Source: Flavobacteriales bacterium (GTDB taxonomy: Bacteria; Bacteroidota; Bacteroidia; Flavobacteriales_F; PHOS-HE28). From it: 64,000 nt of DNA. The stretch spans positions 3,292,001 through 3,356,000 of the forward strand of contig CP065018.1 in NCBI GenBank assembly GCA_016700415.1, given 5' to 3'. The translations under genes and the position numbers were made by a program. The notes under the pieces were generated by a model. The model had not been told where the DNA came from and searched no databases. It saw nothing but the letters and a program-made list of their open reading frames with translations. Of this stretch, positions 33,559 through 42,156 are shown in pieces. How positions within the stretch are numbered: the stretch's first letter is position 1; each line of letters opens with the position of its first letter.

Positions 33559-33856
33559 AGAGTACCACAAAGGCATCCCTTCGGGAGCCAGGGACACTAA
33601 GAACACGAAGACGGATTTTAACCGCAACGACCGCTACGGACGCAACGGTGCGCAACGTATTTGAGGGACTGAATTCCAAGGAGACTTGCGAAGGCCGATC
33701 GCCTGTTTGGCTCGGCCATCACCGGGAATGGCGGGGATCCCGTTGCGTCCGTTGCGTCCGTTGCGGTAAACCAGCACCGATCCCTCCCGTATTTCATCTG
33801 CGCTCATCTGCGTCATCTGCGGTTATCTATCCGGTCTTTACCTACTTTGCCCGCCC
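33559..33856. repeat. Mosaic repeat gap with inverted CGCAACGGA arms
   Basis: No gene is seen here. ACCACAAAGGCA and CACTAAGAACACGAAG (33564-33610) look like one repeat split by TCCCTTCGGGAGCCAGGGA. Left arm ACCGCAACG onward (33616-33657) and right arm with three CCGTTGCGT nonamers (33740-33770) are inverted around 82 bp. A CATCTGCG array lies at 33795-33826. CTACTTTG at 33842-33849 may be the -7 box of the permease gene. Confidence 0.7.
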
Positions 33857-35524
33857 ATGTCGAATCAGCTCTTCCGCAAAAAGTCCGTGGAACGCATCAT
33901 GCGTGACCATGCCCAGCGGGAGGCGGACGGCCATCAGGGCATGAAACGCACGCTCACGGTGCGCGACCTGACGTTGATGGGTGTTGCGGCAGTGATCGGT
34001 GCGGGGATCTTCAGTACGGTGGGTGCGGCGGCATACGAAGGCGGCCCCGGTGTGGTCTTCCTCTTCATCATCACGGCGGCGGTCTGCGGCCTCACGGCCT
34101 TGTGCTATGCGGAGTTCGCGGGCCGGGTGCCCGTGAGCGGCAGCGCGTATACCTATAGTTACGTCAGCTTCGGGGAGGTGGTGGCGTGGATCATCGGCTG
34201 GGCGCTGATCTTGGAATACGCGATCGGCAACGTCGTTGTGGCGATCTCGTGGAGCAGCTACTTCACGAACATCCTGGCGGGCTTCGGGCTGCATCTTCCC
34301 ACCTGGCTCACCACGGATCCGATGGGTGCCGAGGAGGCCTTCAAACATGCGCTCGCTACCGGGCAGGCCACGGAAGCGCTGGCATGGACCACCGCACCGA
34401 TGGTCGGCGGCATGCATGTGATCATGAACATACCAGCGGCGTTGATCACCGTGTTGGTGACAGCCTTGGTCTACATCGGCATCCACGAAAGCAAAAAGGC
34501 CGCGAACCTGATGGTGATCGTGAAGCTTGTCATCCTGGCCGCGGTGGCGCTGATCGGGCTCTGGTACATCAAGGGCGCGAACTATGTGCCTTTCCTGCCC
34601 AACGGCATGGGCGGCGTGCTGAAGGGCGTCAGCGCGGTGTTCTTCGCCTACATCGGTTTCGATGCGATCAGCACCACGGCGGAAGAGTGCAAGGACCCGC
34701 AACGCGACCTGCCGCGCAGCATGATGTATTCACTGATCATCTGCACGGTGATCTACTGCATCACCGCGTTGGTGCTCACCGGCATGGTGCCTTCTGCAGA
34801 ATTCAAAGGCGTGATGGACCCGCTGGCCTTTGTCTTCAACAGGATCAACCTTCCCGGAGTCGGGTTCGCTGTAAGCGTCGGCGCGGTACTGGCCGCCACA
34901 AGTGTGTTATTGGTGTTCCAGCTGGGGCAGCCGCGCATCTGGATGAGCATGAGCCGCGACGGACTTTTACCGCCGCGCTTCGGGCACCTGCACCGCAAAT
35001 TCGGAACACCTGCCTTCGCCACCGTGATCACCGGACTGGTGGTGGGCATCCCGGCACTCTTCGCACCGAGCGACATCATCACGGACCTTACTTCCATCGG
35101 CACCTTGTTCGCCTTCACGCTGGTGTGCGGCGGCGTGCTGGTACTGCCGCGCCTTAGCCGCTTGGACGCCCAAGGCCGCAAGCGCTTCCAGATCCCCTAC
35201 ATCAACGGCCGCTTCCTGGTGCCGCTGCTGGTGCTGGCCTACTTCGTGCTCGATCGGGAACGCCTTCTCCACGCGGTGAGCACCATGCACTTGGACCGCC
35301 AGGCCGTGCTGCTGACAGCCTTCGCGGTGTTCGCGCTGGGCACGGCGGTACAGTCGTTCCGCAGGCGCTATTCGCTGATCCCGTGCATCGGCATGCTGAG
35401 CTGCGCCTACCTGATGATCGAGATCCCCGCGAAAAGCTGGGTGGTCTTCTTCGGCTGGATGGCCGCGGGTTTGGCTGTCTACTTCCTGTACAGCAGGAGG
35501 CATAGTAAGCTGAGGGGGGAATAG
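33857..35524 (+). CDS. APC-family amino acid permease
   Basis: The 555-residue inner-membrane transporter has about 13-14 helices. The first helix contains GVAAVIGAGIFSTVGAAAYEGGPG, whose broken GAGIF helix binds the substrate's backbone in APC transporters; FFAYIGFDAISTTAEECKDPQRDLP is the diagnostic helix-6 region of the cationic amino acid transporter (CAT) subfamily. An N-terminal extension of about 30 residues precedes helix 1. Amino acid specificity is unknown. The stop codon TAG (35522-35524) is the first three bases of a 32-bp GTTGTCA repeat unit, so the repeat defines the protein's C terminus. Confidence 0.92.
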   Translation: MSNQLFRKKSVERIMRDHAQREADGHQGMKRTLTVRDLTLMGVAAVIGAGIFSTVGAAAYEGGPGVVFLFIITAAVCGLTALCYAEFAGRVPVSGSAYTYSYVSFGEVVAWIIGWALILEYAIGNVVVAISWSSYFTNILAGFGLHLPTWLTTDPMGAEEAFKHALATGQATEALAWTTAPMVGGMHVIMNIPAALITVLVTALVYIGIHESKKAANLMVIVKLVILAAVALIGLWYIKGANYVPFLPNGMGGVLKGVSAVFFAYIGFDAISTTAEECKDPQRDLPRSMMYSLIICTVIYCITALVLTGMVPSAEFKGVMDPLAFVFNRINLPGVGFAVSVGAVLAATSVLLVFQLGQPRIWMSMSRDGLLPPRFGHLHRKFGTPAFATVITGLVVGIPALFAPSDIITDLTSIGTLFAFTLVCGGVLVLPRLSRLDAQGRKRFQIPYINGRFLVPLLVLAYFVLDRERLLHAVSTMHLDRQAVLLTAFAVFALGTAVQSFRRRYSLIPCIGMLSCAYLMIEIPAKSWVVFFGWMAAGLAVYFLYSRRHSKLRGE

Positions 35525-35686
35525 TTGTCAGTTGCTCGTTGTCAGTTGTCAGGACTGTCCCAGCTTCCTCGCGCAGTGGCTCGGGCGTGTGGTTTTCCGG
35601 CTCGGATCTGATAGTAGCCAATGGGGTATCTTTCAAAGTGAACTGGCCAAGAACCCTGACAACTAACAACTGACAACGGACAACTA
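35522..35686. repeat. Miniature element with 32-bp inverted GTTGTCA arms
   Basis: Left arm 35522-35553 and right arm 35655-35686 are both exactly 32 bp of form TA(GTTGTCA)x4GG and match at 27 of 32 positions as inverted repeats. The interior is 101 bp without a coding signal. The left arm contributes the stop codon of the permease gene. Confidence 0.88.
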
Positions 35687-35727
35687 GGCGAAAGAACTGC
35701 CAACTATCAACCACCTTTGCGGCCCCC

Positions 35728-37764
35728 ATGGCCTTCCTCTTCCCCTCTTTTCTCTGGGCGCTCACAGCGTTGGCCATCCCGGTGATCATCCACCTCTTCC
35801 AGCTTCGGCGGTTCAAGCGGATCGATTTTCCCAACGTACGCTTCCTCCAAGAGGTGACGCAGCAGACGCGTTCCCGCAAGAAGGTACGGCACTGGTTAGT
35901 GCTGCTGGCGCGGATGTTGGCGTTGGCCTGCCTCGTGCTGGCCTTCGCGCAGCCCTACAAAAAGTCCACCAGCGGGGCGGTGAAGGCCGGGCAACGGGCA
36001 GTGAGCCTGTACCTCGATGATAGCTGGAGCATGGACGGGCAGAACAGCGGTGGAAGGCTGCTGGATCAGGCCCGCACAGGTGCGCAGGACGCGGTGATGG
36101 CCTACAGCCCCACGGACCGTTTCCAGGTGATCACCAACCGTTTCGAGGGCCGCCAACAGATGCTGATGGGCCGCGATGAAGCGCTGGCCGCGGCCGGACA
36201 GGTGGAGGTGGGGCCTTACGCCCGTCCTCTTTCGCAGGTGATGGAGCGCCAGCACGAGGCCCTTTCGCGCAGCGATGCCCCGGCGAAGTTGGCTTTCCTT
36301 TTCACCGACCTGCAGCGCGTGACCACGGACGTGGACCAATGGACGAACGACAGCACGGTGAAGACGGTGATCGTGCCGCTGGAAGCTGCCAACGCGGACA
36401 ACCTCGCCATCGATTCGGTGTGGTTCGAGAACCCTGTGCGCCGCCTCGGGCAGACCGAGGCGCTGCATGTGCGCGTGCAGAACTATGGCAAGCAGGAACT
36501 GCGCAACGTACCGCTGAAACTCACCATCGACGGGCGTCAGCGGGCCATGGCCACCTTCGGCATCGGGGCGGACACCAAGGTGGATACCGTGCTGAGCTTC
36601 ACCAACGACGCCACGGGCTTCCATCGCGGACTGGTTTCCATCGACGACCGGCCGATCACCTTCGACAACGACTTCCACATCGCCTACCGTACGGCGGAAA
36701 AGCTGCACGTCCTCTTGGTGAGCGGTGGCAATGCGGCCAGCGACAAGGACATCGCAGCGGTGTTCGCCGGTGACAGCGTCCATGCCTTCAGCACGCAGCC
36801 GTACCGGCAGATCGACCTTGCCTCGCTGGCCCAGCAGGACCTCGTAGTACTGAACGCACTGCCGGACATCCCCAGCGGACTGGCCAGTGCGTTGGAGGAA
36901 TTCGTTGCCGGTGGTGGAAGCTTGGCGCTTTTCCCCACTGCCGATGCTGATCCCGCTTCGTATCGCACCACTTTGGCGCGCTTCGGTGCGGGCTTCGGCG
37001 CGAAGGACACCACTACGGTGAAGGTGGAACGCATCGACCTGCGCTCGCCCTTCTTCCGGGACGTCTTCAGCAGCATGCCCGCCAACGTGGACCTACCGCT
37101 GGTGCGCACACGCTTCGCGATCACCCCTGCGCCTTCCGCGGATGTTTTCCTGCGGCTGCAGACCGGCGCGGCCTTCCTCAGTTCCACGCCTCTGGAGAAA
37201 GGTCGCGTCTACCTCTGCGCCGCGCCACTGGACGCTTCCGGCGGCACTTTCAACCGTCACGCGCTGTTCGTCACCTCCATGTTGCGCATGGCGGAACTGG
37301 CCCGTCCGATGGGTGCGCTCTACCACATCATCGGTGATGAGGCTGCGATACCCTTGGAAGGTGTGGACCTGCAAGGTGAGGCGGCACCGCATCTGAAAGG
37401 CCCCGGCGGCATCGATATCATCCCCGAAGTGAGGCGCACCGTGGGCGGCGTTTCGTTGGTGCTGCACGATGAGGACCTCAGTCCAGGCCCGTATGCGGTG
37501 ACGGCCAACGACGACACCGTGGCGATACTCGCGCTCGACCTGTCGCGCAACGAGGGCGACCTCAACGCCTTCACGCCGGACCAACTGAAAGAGCAACTGG
37601 CACAGCGCGGCATCACCACCATCACCGTGCTGGAGCAGACCGGCAAGGAGCTGGCCGCGAGCCTGAAGGACCTGGACCAAGGCACCAAGCTGTGGAAATG
37701 GTTCATCTTGGCGGCTCTATTATTTTTGATCCTGGAGATCTTCTTGATCCGCACCATCCGATGA
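35728..37764 (+). CDS. BatA-domain (N-terminal double-transmembrane) protein with vWA-like domain
   Basis: The 678-residue protein has the Bacteroidota-specific N-terminal double-transmembrane region (FLFPSFLWALTALAIPVIIHLFQLRRFKRIDFPNVRFL, given here as helix 5-22 plus RRFKRIDFPNV, then a second helix at about 56-73). A von Willebrand A-like domain follows with MIDAS motif DDSWSMDG (DxSxS) near residue 93. A large periplasmic region and one C-terminal helix (FILAALLFLILEIFLIR) come next. Relatives lie in BatABCDE aerotolerance operons; no other bat gene is here. CACCTTTGCGGCCC (35712-35725) is its likely promoter. It overlaps the dihydroorotase-like gene as ATGA. Confidence 0.85.
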   Translation: MAFLFPSFLWALTALAIPVIIHLFQLRRFKRIDFPNVRFLQEVTQQTRSRKKVRHWLVLLARMLALACLVLAFAQPYKKSTSGAVKAGQRAVSLYLDDSWSMDGQNSGGRLLDQARTGAQDAVMAYSPTDRFQVITNRFEGRQQMLMGRDEALAAAGQVEVGPYARPLSQVMERQHEALSRSDAPAKLAFLFTDLQRVTTDVDQWTNDSTVKTVIVPLEAANADNLAIDSVWFENPVRRLGQTEALHVRVQNYGKQELRNVPLKLTIDGRQRAMATFGIGADTKVDTVLSFTNDATGFHRGLVSIDDRPITFDNDFHIAYRTAEKLHVLLVSGGNAASDKDIAAVFAGDSVHAFSTQPYRQIDLASLAQQDLVVLNALPDIPSGLASALEEFVAGGGSLALFPTADADPASYRTTLARFGAGFGAKDTTTVKVERIDLRSPFFRDVFSSMPANVDLPLVRTRFAITPAPSADVFLRLQTGAAFLSSTPLEKGRVYLCAAPLDASGGTFNRHALFVTSMLRMAELARPMGALYHIIGDEAAIPLEGVDLQGEAAPHLKGPGGIDIIPEVRRTVGGVSLVLHDEDLSPGPYAVTANDDTVAILALDLSRNEGDLNAFTPDQLKEQLAQRGITTITVLEQTGKELAASLKDLDQGTKLWKWFILAALLFLILEIFLIRTIR

Positions 37765-39035
37765 AAGATGTTCTGCTCCGCCAAGTGAAGGTGCTGGACC
37801 CCGGCGGTCCGCTCCACGACACCGTCACCGACCTGCAGATCGTCGATGGCCGGATCACAAAAGCCGGAGCCAAGCTGCCCAAGGGACAAGGGGAGGTGGT
37901 GGAGATCGAAGGGCTGCATGTCTCACCGGGCTGGGTGGACCTCCGCGCACACTTCCGCGATCCCGGCGAGGAATACAAGGAAGGCCTCACCAACGGCTTG
38001 GACGCTGCGGCCGCCGGTGGTTTCACCGCAGTGGCCGTATTGCCGAACACTGCACCGCCCGTGGATCAGCGGGCCACCGTGGAATACCTGCTGCGGAAAG
38101 GGCAGGATCACGCCGTGCGCGTGCTGCCGTTGGGCGCGCTCACGAAAGGGCTGAAAGGCGAGCAGCTCGCGGAACTGTATGACATGCACCAAGCCGGTGC
38201 CGTGGCTTTCACCGATGACGTGTCACCGGCCCGGAACACGCGCCTGATGCTGTTGGCCTTGCAGTACGTAAAGAACTTCGATGGGCGTGTGATGGCCTTC
38301 GCGCAGGACGCGCACCTCAGCGCCCAAGGGCAGATGCACGAGGGTGTGATGAGCACGCGCTTAGGCATGCGCGGCATCCCCGCCATGGCCGGGTCCATCC
38401 AACTGGCCCGCGACCTGGAACTGTTGGAATACACCGGTTCACGTCTGCATGTGGACGTGGTGAGCACGGCTGAGGAAGTGGAGCTGATCCGCAGAGCGAA
38501 GGCGAAGAAGCTGAATGTCACGGCCAGCGTGGCGGCACATCATCTGCTACTCGACGACGGCTGCCTGCGCGGCTTCGACACGAACTACAAAGTGATGCCG
38601 CCACTGCGCGATCCCGCCCACATCGAGGCGCTGCGCGAAGGCGTGAAGGACGGCACCATCGACAGCATCGTCAGTGACCACCGGCCGGAGGACACCGAGC
38701 ACAAGAAGGTGGAATTTGCGCAGGCGGCTTTCGGGATGATCGGCCTGGAAACCGCATACTCCGTGGCCAACACCGCGCTCAAGAGCCGCATGACCGCACG
38801 CCGCATTGTGGAGCGTTTCTGCCAAGGGCCGCGCGCCGCACTGGGTCTTTCCGTTCCGCACCTCGTGGAAGGAGAGATGGCAGAGATCACCCTGTTCGCG
38901 CCTGAGCATCAATGGATGTTCAGTGACAAGGATATTGTGAGCCGCTCGCGGAACACGCCTTTCATCGGCCATCGCTTCACCGGGAAAGCGCTTGGGGTTG
39001 TGGCGAATGGACAGGTGAAGCTGAACACGATTTGA
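37761..39035 (+). CDS. Dihydroorotase-like amidohydrolase with altered metal site
   Basis: The 424-residue TIM-barrel amidohydrolase starts at ATG 37761 inside the preceding stop. Overall it matches the COG0044 dihydroorotase group: PGWVDLRAHFRDPGEEYKEG, GGFTAVAVLPNTAPP, SVAAHHLLLDD, MPPLRD and SDHRPEDTEHK. Several metal or catalytic residues differ from active PyrC: the HxH pair reads R62-A-H64, the ED of HAED reads AQDAHL, and the DHAPH motif reads DHRPE. Non-catalytic dihydroorotase homologues (PyrX, PyrC') that support aspartate transcarbamoylase assembly are known, and this form is common in Bacteroidota, so activity should not be assumed. Pyrimidine biosynthesis is the likely pathway. 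Confidence 0.85.
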   Translation: MKDVLLRQVKVLDPGGPLHDTVTDLQIVDGRITKAGAKLPKGQGEVVEIEGLHVSPGWVDLRAHFRDPGEEYKEGLTNGLDAAAAGGFTAVAVLPNTAPPVDQRATVEYLLRKGQDHAVRVLPLGALTKGLKGEQLAELYDMHQAGAVAFTDDVSPARNTRLMLLALQYVKNFDGRVMAFAQDAHLSAQGQMHEGVMSTRLGMRGIPAMAGSIQLARDLELLEYTGSRLHVDVVSTAEEVELIRRAKAKKLNVTASVAAHHLLLDDGCLRGFDTNYKVMPPLRDPAHIEALREGVKDGTIDSIVSDHRPEDTEHKKVEFAQAAFGMIGLETAYSVANTALKSRMTARRIVERFCQGPRAALGLSVPHLVEGEMAEITLFAPEHQWMFSDKDIVSRSRNTPFIGHRFTGKALGVVANGQVKLNTI

Positions 39036-39071
39036 ACGTCCGCCTAACGGCACCCGCAGCTTTCTGAGGAA

Positions 39072-39101
39072 AAACCGCAGATGGCGCAGATGAACGCAGA
39101 T
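39072..39101. repeat. Single CGCAGAT repeat arm before ctaA
   Basis: ACCGCAGATGGCGCAGATGAACGCAGAT-type array of about 10-bp units, followed by the small hairpin GTTCCGC-TTT-GCGGAAC. The 118-bp gap between the dihydroorotase-like gene and ctaA otherwise holds a partial GTTGTCA unit and the promoter. Confidence 0.65.
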
Positions 39102-39139
39102 GGTTCCGCTTTGCGGAACTCAGAGCAAACGCTGACAAC

Positions 39140-39147
39140 TAATTTCG
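39140..39147 (+). promoter_or_regulatory. Probable -7 element for ctaA
   Basis: TAATTTCG followed by CGCCC lies six bases before the ctaA ATG, implying a nearly leaderless transcript. Its first bases belong to a partial GTTGTCA-type repeat. Confidence 0.4.
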
Positions 39148-39153
39148 CGCCCT

Positions 39154-40239
39154 ATGTTGAACGAAAGCGCGCGGCGTTTGCGGCCAGTTGTGATCTGGTT
39201 GTGGGTCGGTTGTGCGATGATCGCCTGTATGGTGGCCATCGGCGGTGTCACCCGGCTCACCGGCAGCGGGTTGAGCATCACGGAGTGGAAGCCGATCATG
39301 GGGGCTTTGCCGCCGATGAACGATACGGAATGGCACGTGGCTTTTGAGAAGTACAAGCTGATCCCGGAGTACACCTTGATCAACCAGCACATGACGCTGA
39401 GTGATTTCAAGGGGATCTTCTTCTGGGAATTCCTGCATCGCAACTGGGGCCGCTTGATGGGCCTCGTGTTCTTCGTGCCCTTCGTCATTTTCTGGCGGAA
39501 GGGCCTGCTGAAGGGCTGGCTGATGAAGCGCGGCTGGAGCATCCTCATCGGCGGCGGGCTGGTGGGTGCGTTGGGCTGGTTCATGGTGGCCAGCGGCTTG
39601 CAGGACAACCCGGACGTGAGCCACTACCGTCTGGCGATCCACCTCTGTGCCGCGTTCACCATATACAGCCTCGTGCTCTGGACCATCTTCGACATCCACC
39701 GTGGTCGGCGCGGTTACGTCAGCGACGGCACTTCCGCAGGAAAGTGGTCGCGCTGGCTGTTGGCGATCGTCGCACTGCAGATCATCTACGGTGCTTTCAC
39801 TGCGGGCCTCGATGCGGGCCGGATCTATAACACCTGGCCCTTGATGAACGGCGAGTTCATGCCGGAGAACGTCACCGCGTTCGGCAGCCTTTGGAAGGAC
39901 TTCACCGATCACAAGGACGGCGTCCAGTTCATCCACCGCAACTTCGCCTGGGTGGTGATGATCGCGATCACCTGGTTCGGCTATGCCAACCGGAAGAACA
40001 CCGCGCTGAAGGGAGGTGATCGCTGGCTCTACGGTGTGATGCTGGTGCAGTTCACCTTGGGGGTGCTCACGCTGGTGACGCAGGTGTGGCTGCCCTTGGG
40101 CGTCATGCACCAATTGGGCGCGCTGCTGCTACTTACCGCTTTGCTGAACGTCCTTCACCACACCGGCTTGGCCGCCCCAGTGGAGGGTGTGCGCGAAGCG
40201 GCGGATGTCCGCCCGGATGCGCTCGGTCACGGGAGCTAG
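39154..40239 (+). CDS. ctaA: Heme A synthase (COX15/CtaA)
   Basis: CtaA oxidises the C8 methyl of heme O to the formyl of heme A for aa3-type cytochrome oxidases. The 361-residue membrane protein has eight helices in two four-helix halves. The family motifs are plain: GGVTRLTGSGLSITEWKPIMGALPP at the start, EFLHRNWGRLMG with a heme-ligand His, GLDAGRIYNTWPLMNGEFMPEN in the second half, and FIHRNFAW plus GVMHQLGALLLL with the remaining His. It lacks the Bacillus Cys pair and is the COX15 (mitochondrial/proteobacterial-like) type. The last 111 bases run through the 3' end of gldD on the other strand. Confidence 0.94.
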   Translation: MLNESARRLRPVVIWLWVGCAMIACMVAIGGVTRLTGSGLSITEWKPIMGALPPMNDTEWHVAFEKYKLIPEYTLINQHMTLSDFKGIFFWEFLHRNWGRLMGLVFFVPFVIFWRKGLLKGWLMKRGWSILIGGGLVGALGWFMVASGLQDNPDVSHYRLAIHLCAAFTIYSLVLWTIFDIHRGRRGYVSDGTSAGKWSRWLLAIVALQIIYGAFTAGLDAGRIYNTWPLMNGEFMPENVTAFGSLWKDFTDHKDGVQFIHRNFAWVVMIAITWFGYANRKNTALKGGDRWLYGVMLVQFTLGVLTLVTQVWLPLGVMHQLGALLLLTALLNVLHHTGLAAPVEGVREAADVRPDALGHGS

Positions 40240-40812
40240 TGAGTCCGAGTTGGGCCGCACGTCGAAGTAGAGCGCGCCGTACAGGAAGTTCGAAGTGCTG
40301 TCGGTGAGGTAGAACACCATCGGGCTGGCCACGTTGCCGTCCACGTCGAAGATCGTCCCGAACACACGGGCGCTGTCCCGAAGTACTTCCTCGGCCCTGA
40401 TCCGCGTGGCCATGGACTCGTGCTTTGCCTTGAACTCGTGCGCGTCGTTGATCAGTTCCGGAAGGTCGCCGTGGACGCTGCGCCAGGTCATGTGAACGGC
40501 CGCGCGTTGGCCGGGGAAGAGCAGGTCCGTCCAGCAGACCGTGCCATCCCCATCGCCCGTGCCGGCGCCTTTCATCAGGTGGGCATACACGGGAACTTCC
40601 GCGGTGAACGGGCAATTGCTCGCAACGGTGTTGGTGCTGTCCACTGGCAGATCAATGCGGAAGTAACCGCGCGGCTTGGGAATAGCGTCGTCAGAACACC
40701 CGGAAGCAAGAACGATCAGGAACACGAAGCCAAGAGCAGCAGGCAGCTCAATCGCCCGCCTGACAACCGACAACTGATAACTGACAACCGGGCCCGCCCT
40801 AAACCGCTTCAT
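40129..40812 (-). CDS. gldD: Gliding motility lipoprotein GldD
   Basis: GldD is a Bacteroidota-specific lipoprotein needed for gliding and type IX secretion. The 227-residue product has the family core KPRGYFRIDLP (after the lipobox SGC), the C-W-T-D-L region and the ending FAHTLHWGG. The ATG at 40812 overlaps the end of gldE by 14 bases. Between this start and the hydrophobic signal (PAALGFVFLIVLASGC) lies a stretch, residues about 8-18, encoded by a 32-bp GTTGTCA repeat (40759-40790); a TTG inside the repeat is an alternative start. The 3' end overlaps ctaA by 111 bases on the opposite strand, which is unusually long for convergent genes. Confidence 0.9.
   Translation of the reverse strand: MKRFRAGPVVSYQLSVVRRAIELPAALGFVFLIVLASGCSDDAIPKPRGYFRIDLPVDSTNTVASNCPFTAEVPVYAHLMKGAGTGDGDGTVCWTDLLFPGQRAAVHMTWRSVHGDLPELINDAHEFKAKHESMATRIRAEEVLRDSARVFGTIFDVDGNVASPMVFYLTDSTSNFLYGALYFDVRPNSDSLAPVTERIRADIRRFAHTLHWGGQAGVVKDVQQSGK
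40759..40790 (-). repeat. 32-bp GTTGTCA unit within the 5' end of gldD
   Basis: On the minus strand this reads as a 32-base (GTTGTCA)x4-type unit ending in CAGG. It lies wholly inside the gldD reading frame, between the ATG and the signal-peptide core. Confidence 0.85.
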
Positions 40813-42082
40813 TCCGAATATGGACCTTCACCCGCCGTACCCGCTTGTTGTCAGCGCTCTCCACCGTGAAATCGAAATTGTGCAGGGTGACGCGCTCGCC
40901 TTTTTGGGGGATCTTTCCGGTAAGCTCCAGCACAAAGCCGCCCAGGGTCTCGCTATCCCCTTTGTGCTCCTCGAAGAGTTTGCCGTCGATCTCGAGGATG
41001 CGGTACATGTCGGTGAGCGGTGCCTTGCCCTCGAAGACATACGTCTGGTCGTCCAGCTTGCTGTAGATCAAGTCCACGTCATCATACTCGTCCGTGATGT
41101 CACCCACGATCTCCTCGATCACATCCTCCAAGGTGATGATCCCGCTGGTGCCGCCGTACTCGTCCACCACAATGGCCAAGTGGACGTGCTTTTTCTGGAA
41201 TTCCTTCAGCAGCTCGTCCAGCTTCTTGTTCTCGGGCACGAAATAGGCGGGCCGCAGCAATGTGTTCCAATCGAAGTCCACGGCCGCGATGTGCGGCAGC
41301 ACGTCCTTGATGTAGAGCACGCCCACCACGTGATCGGCGGTCTCTTCATACACGGGCACGCGGGAAAAACCGCTGGCAATGATGGCGTCCAGCAGGTCCT
41401 TGAAGCTGATCTCCTTGTTGAAGGCGGTCATCTCGGTGCGGGCGCGCATGACCTGCCGGGCCTCGATGTTGCCGAACTTCACGATGCCGCTGAGTATACG
41501 TTGCTCCTCGGCCGTGGTGCTGGCGTCGGTCGTCAGTTCCAGCGCATGGCCCAAGGATTCGGCGTCCACGTTCTTCGCGCGTTTCTTGTAGCGCTTTTCG
41601 ATCACCGTGGTGGTACTGAGCAGGAGTTTGGTGACCGGTGTCCAGAAGAAGCGCAGGCCCAGCAGGGGGGTGCTGAAGAACTGCGCCACACGCATCGGGT
41701 GGCTGGTGGCATACACCTTCGGCAACACCTCGCCGAGCAACAGGATCACGGCGGTAACGGCGATCACTTGGATGATGAAGACGAGCCTGTCTCCCATGAC
41801 CGTCAGGTCGAAGAGGCCTGCCACGGCAATGGTGGACAACACGGTGACGCCGATGTTGGCGAAGTTGTTCATCACCAGGATGGTCGCAAGCAACCTGCGG
41901 GGCTTGGAAAGCAGCTCCAGCACATTCGCGCCGCTGGTCCCGCCGCGATCCTTGAGGTCGCGCATGTGGGTGGCGTTCAGCGAGAACAAGGCCACCTCGC
42001 TGGCGGCGGTGAGCGCTGAGACGGCCAGAAGCAGCACAATGCCGATCAAAGCGGCAAGGGTGGTCGGATCGAAGTTCCCCAT
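40799..42082 (-). CDS. gldE: Gliding motility-associated protein GldE (DUF21/CBS transporter-like)
   Basis: The 427-residue membrane protein has the CNNM/CorC architecture: an N-terminal DUF21 domain with about four helices (LIGIVLLLAVSALTAASEVALFSL), two CBS domains (about 210-330, with VVDEYGGTSGIITLEDVIEEIVGDI) and a C-terminal CorC/HlyC domain. In Flavobacterium, GldE is a non-essential partner that can partly compensate for GldD defects. I take ATG 42082; the codon before it is TTG and in frame, giving one extra residue. gldE lies between ssb and gldD, the order conserved in many Bacteroidota. Confidence 0.93.
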   Translation of the reverse strand: MGNFDPTTLAALIGIVLLLAVSALTAASEVALFSLNATHMRDLKDRGGTSGANVLELLSKPRRLLATILVMNNFANIGVTVLSTIAVAGLFDLTVMGDRLVFIIQVIAVTAVILLLGEVLPKVYATSHPMRVAQFFSTPLLGLRFFWTPVTKLLLSTTTVIEKRYKKRAKNVDAESLGHALELTTDASTTAEEQRILSGIVKFGNIEARQVMRARTEMTAFNKEISFKDLLDAIIASGFSRVPVYEETADHVVGVLYIKDVLPHIAAVDFDWNTLLRPAYFVPENKKLDELLKEFQKKHVHLAIVVDEYGGTSGIITLEDVIEEIVGDITDEYDDVDLIYSKLDDQTYVFEGKAPLTDMYRILEIDGKLFEEHKGDSETLGGFVLELTGKIPQKGERVTLHNFDFTVESADNKRVRRVKVHIRNEAV

Positions 42083-42156
42083 CAATGCAGGGACCGTTCA
42101 GGGTGCGCCGCAGGCTGTACCTGCGGCCGGAGAGGTCGGCTTCGTCGTCTCAAAGC

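Noticed and set aside
40820..42019. 399-codon plus-strand frame opposite gldE
   Set aside because: Shadow of gldE, rich in His/Gln/Gly with no domain.
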